Source: an uncultured Coriobacteriaceae bacterium (GTDB lineage: Bacteria; Actinomycetota; Coriobacteriia; Coriobacteriales; Atopobiaceae). From it: a DNA stretch of 6,547 bases. Of the stretch, positions 5,248 to 6,547 are shown in pieces. The stretch is taken from NCBI GenBank assembly GCA_902766805.1, contig CACXFF010000089.1, forward strand, positions 1-6,547, written 5' to 3'. The translations under genes were made by a program, and so were the position numbers. Position 1 is the stretch's first letter. Every line of letters begins with the position of its first letter. Under the pieces are notes generated by a model, which worked only from the letters and a program-made list of their open reading frames with translations, was not told the origin of the DNA and did not search any database.

Positions 5248-5284
5248 GTAACAGGCACTACTTCGGCACCACCTCGTCTGTTAC
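5248..5284. promoter_or_regulatory. Inverted repeat upstream of the cysteine synthase promoter (possible operator)
   Basis: GTAACAG (5248-5254) and CTGTTAC (5278-5284) are exact reverse complements, 23 bases apart. They lie about 30-65 bases upstream of the candidate -10, where an activator would bind. Seven-base arms can occur by chance, so the call is tentative. Beyond it, 5285-5437 is the remaining spacer to the phosphoesterase stop, in which I see no gene and no clear terminator. Confidence 0.25.
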
Positions 5285-5437
5285 CGTTCGCACCCTTCCG
5301 TAGCCCGCCTCGCGCATCCAAAACGACCACGCAGTACGTTACGGCCCCCAACCAAACGGCGTCCGGAGGGAGGGGCGTCCGTGCCGCAACAACAGCCGTT
5401 GGTCCAGTTCGCGCTATCGCGAGCAGCGTTGTCCGCG

Positions 5438-6541
5438 TCAGTCGACGGGCAGGCCGTGAGCGGCCGTCCAGCTCGCGTCGTCACCGAGGTAGGCGATGAT
5501 CTGCTCGGCGCTCACTGGCGCGTAGTCGTTGGCATCCACGCCCACGTCGTAGCGCCGACACGCGGCGTCGCGCATCTGTTGGTTGTAGCCGCTCATGCCC
5601 ATGCCGCCGTGGTTGCGATCGGGCGGAACCACACCGTGGCCCGGGCGGGGCTCCTGCTCGGCCGGCAAGCTGTGGATGTGCCCGTGCAGCATGAAGGCCC
5701 CATGGTAGGCGCGGTCCCAATCGAGCATCGGATAGTGGGACAGCACGAAGCGATAGCCGTCGCGTTTGTGTCTGCCCACGTGCCCGTAGTAATCCACCCG
5801 TTCGAAACCCTGAACGGTGGTGAATTTGGACCGGCTGTCGTGGTTGCCCACGATGATGTTCACGTGTTCGCAGGGCAGGGCCGCACGCAGGTGCACGACG
5901 TCTTCCACGCGCGGGCGGCACACGTCGCCCAGGATCCAGAGCTCGTCACGGGCCTGCAGGCATGCCTCCAAACGCCCCAAGATGAGATCGTCGTGCGCTT
6001 CGACATCTTCGCCAAAGCCCCGCCAGCGTGCGATGGCGCGGTCGCCAATGTGCAGGTCGGAGGTGAACCAACGCACGGGTTTGCGCCACGGGGCCATCGG
6101 CTGCTCCAGCACCACGGCGTCGCGCAAGAGCTGACCCGCCTCGTAGATGGGGTGGTCGTAGTGCTGCGGGAAATAGCCTCGGATGCGCTCCACCTCGACG
6201 AAGCCGCAGCGTTGGTAGAACGGCACGGTGAGCGGGCTGTCACCCGTGCGCACGCGCAAGCGCCTGAAACGTCCCTGGCAACGGCGCAGCGCATACTCCA
6301 CGAGCCGGGCACCCAGGCCTCGGCGCTGCCAAGCGGGATCCACCGCGAGGTTGCAGATCTCCGCCAAGCCGCTGCCCTCGTCGCTGAGCACGAGCTCCGC
6401 GCGCACGGCACCCTCGTGGTACAGAACGTACATCTCGCCGCGGGCGAGGTAACGCTCGACCATGTCCCACTGTTCGTCGGCCAAAAGCAGCAGGTCGCGA
6501 TAGGCAAGCTTGTCGGCATCGGCCACGCGCTCGATGTGCAT
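5438..6541 (-). CDS. GNAT acetyltransferase fused to calcineurin-like metallophosphoesterase
   Basis: A 367-residue cytoplasmic two-domain protein. Residues 1-150 are a GNAT domain: the acetyl-CoA loop is QRRGLG (72-77) after EICNLAVDPAW, and PFYQRCGF (107-114) is the usual C-terminal strand. Residues 155-367 are a metallophosphoesterase with its full metal set in order: SDLHIGD (Asp162, His164), LGDV (Asp206), VGNHD (Asn234, His235 region), LSHYP (His269) and HGHIH (His288, His290). The tail YDVGVDANDYAPVSAEQI is typical of a small phosphoesterase group of unknown substrate. Each domain is complete and looks active; the linker is about ten residues. The ATG at 6541 begins a normal GNAT start, but the frame stays open to the window edge and the six bases before it hold no ribosome site, so a slightly longer N-terminus is possible. 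It reads in the same direction as the cysteine synthase gene, 254 bases upstream of it. Confidence 0.9.
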   Translation of the reverse strand: MHIERVADADKLAYRDLLLLADEQWDMVERYLARGEMYVLYHEGAVRAELVLSDEGSGLAEICNLAVDPAWQRRGLGARLVEYALRRCQGRFRRLRVRTGDSPLTVPFYQRCGFVEVERIRGYFPQHYDHPIYEAGQLLRDAVVLEQPMAPWRKPVRWFTSDLHIGDRAIARWRGFGEDVEAHDDLILGRLEACLQARDELWILGDVCRPRVEDVVHLRAALPCEHVNIIVGNHDSRSKFTTVQGFERVDYYGHVGRHKRDGYRFVLSHYPMLDWDRAYHGAFMLHGHIHSLPAEQEPRPGHGVVPPDRNHGGMGMSGYNQQMRDAACRRYDVGVDANDYAPVSAEQIIAYLGDDASWTAAHGLPVD

Positions 6542-6547
6542 GGGCGC

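Noticed and set aside
5409..5422. TCGCG/CGCGA hairpin as terminator of the GNAT-phosphoesterase gene
   Set aside because: The stem is only five pairs and no T-run follows on the minus strand.

Overview
The window is GC-rich, gene-dense bacterial DNA. It combines a phospho-beta-glucosidase of the PTS-sugar type, strong Shine-Dalgarno sites and several G+C-rich hairpin elements. This best suits a host-associated high-GC actinobacterium of the Coriobacteriia type (Collinsella/Olsenella-like). That placement is an inference from composition and gene content; no rRNA or marker gene is present.

Layout. At 1-493 (+) lies the 3' end of a family 1 6-phospho-beta-glucosidase. The 322-base gap at 494-815 holds no gene but is rich in structure: a second copy of the last 35 bases around the glucosidase stop, a GC hairpin between the two copies, a 45-base palindrome, a REP-like hairpin, and a promoter with ribosome site. 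At 816-1118 (+) is a 100-residue peptide gene with a canonical double-glycine leader and a six-cysteine core, followed by a clear intrinsic terminator and a second copy of the palindrome. At 1251-1991 (-) is a two-membrane-segment protein with a zinc ribbon at each end. A divergent promoter region leads into a two-gene operon: a histidine phosphatase (2181-2903, +) and an LtrA-family membrane protein (2912-4129, +), the latter's ribosome site overlapping the former's stop. Convergent to these is a cysteine synthase-like PLP enzyme (4236-5183, -). At 5438-6541 (-) is a two-domain protein, GNAT acetyltransferase fused to a calcineurin-like phosphoesterase.

The genes do not form one pathway; apart from the phosphatase-LtrA pair, most appear to be separate transcription units. 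The most novel part is 473-1249: an unrecognised secreted-peptide candidate bracketed by two near-identical palindromes (35 of 36 bases), next to a duplicated gene end. No exporter, peptidase or modification enzyme for the peptide lies in the window, so its role and maturation remain inference.
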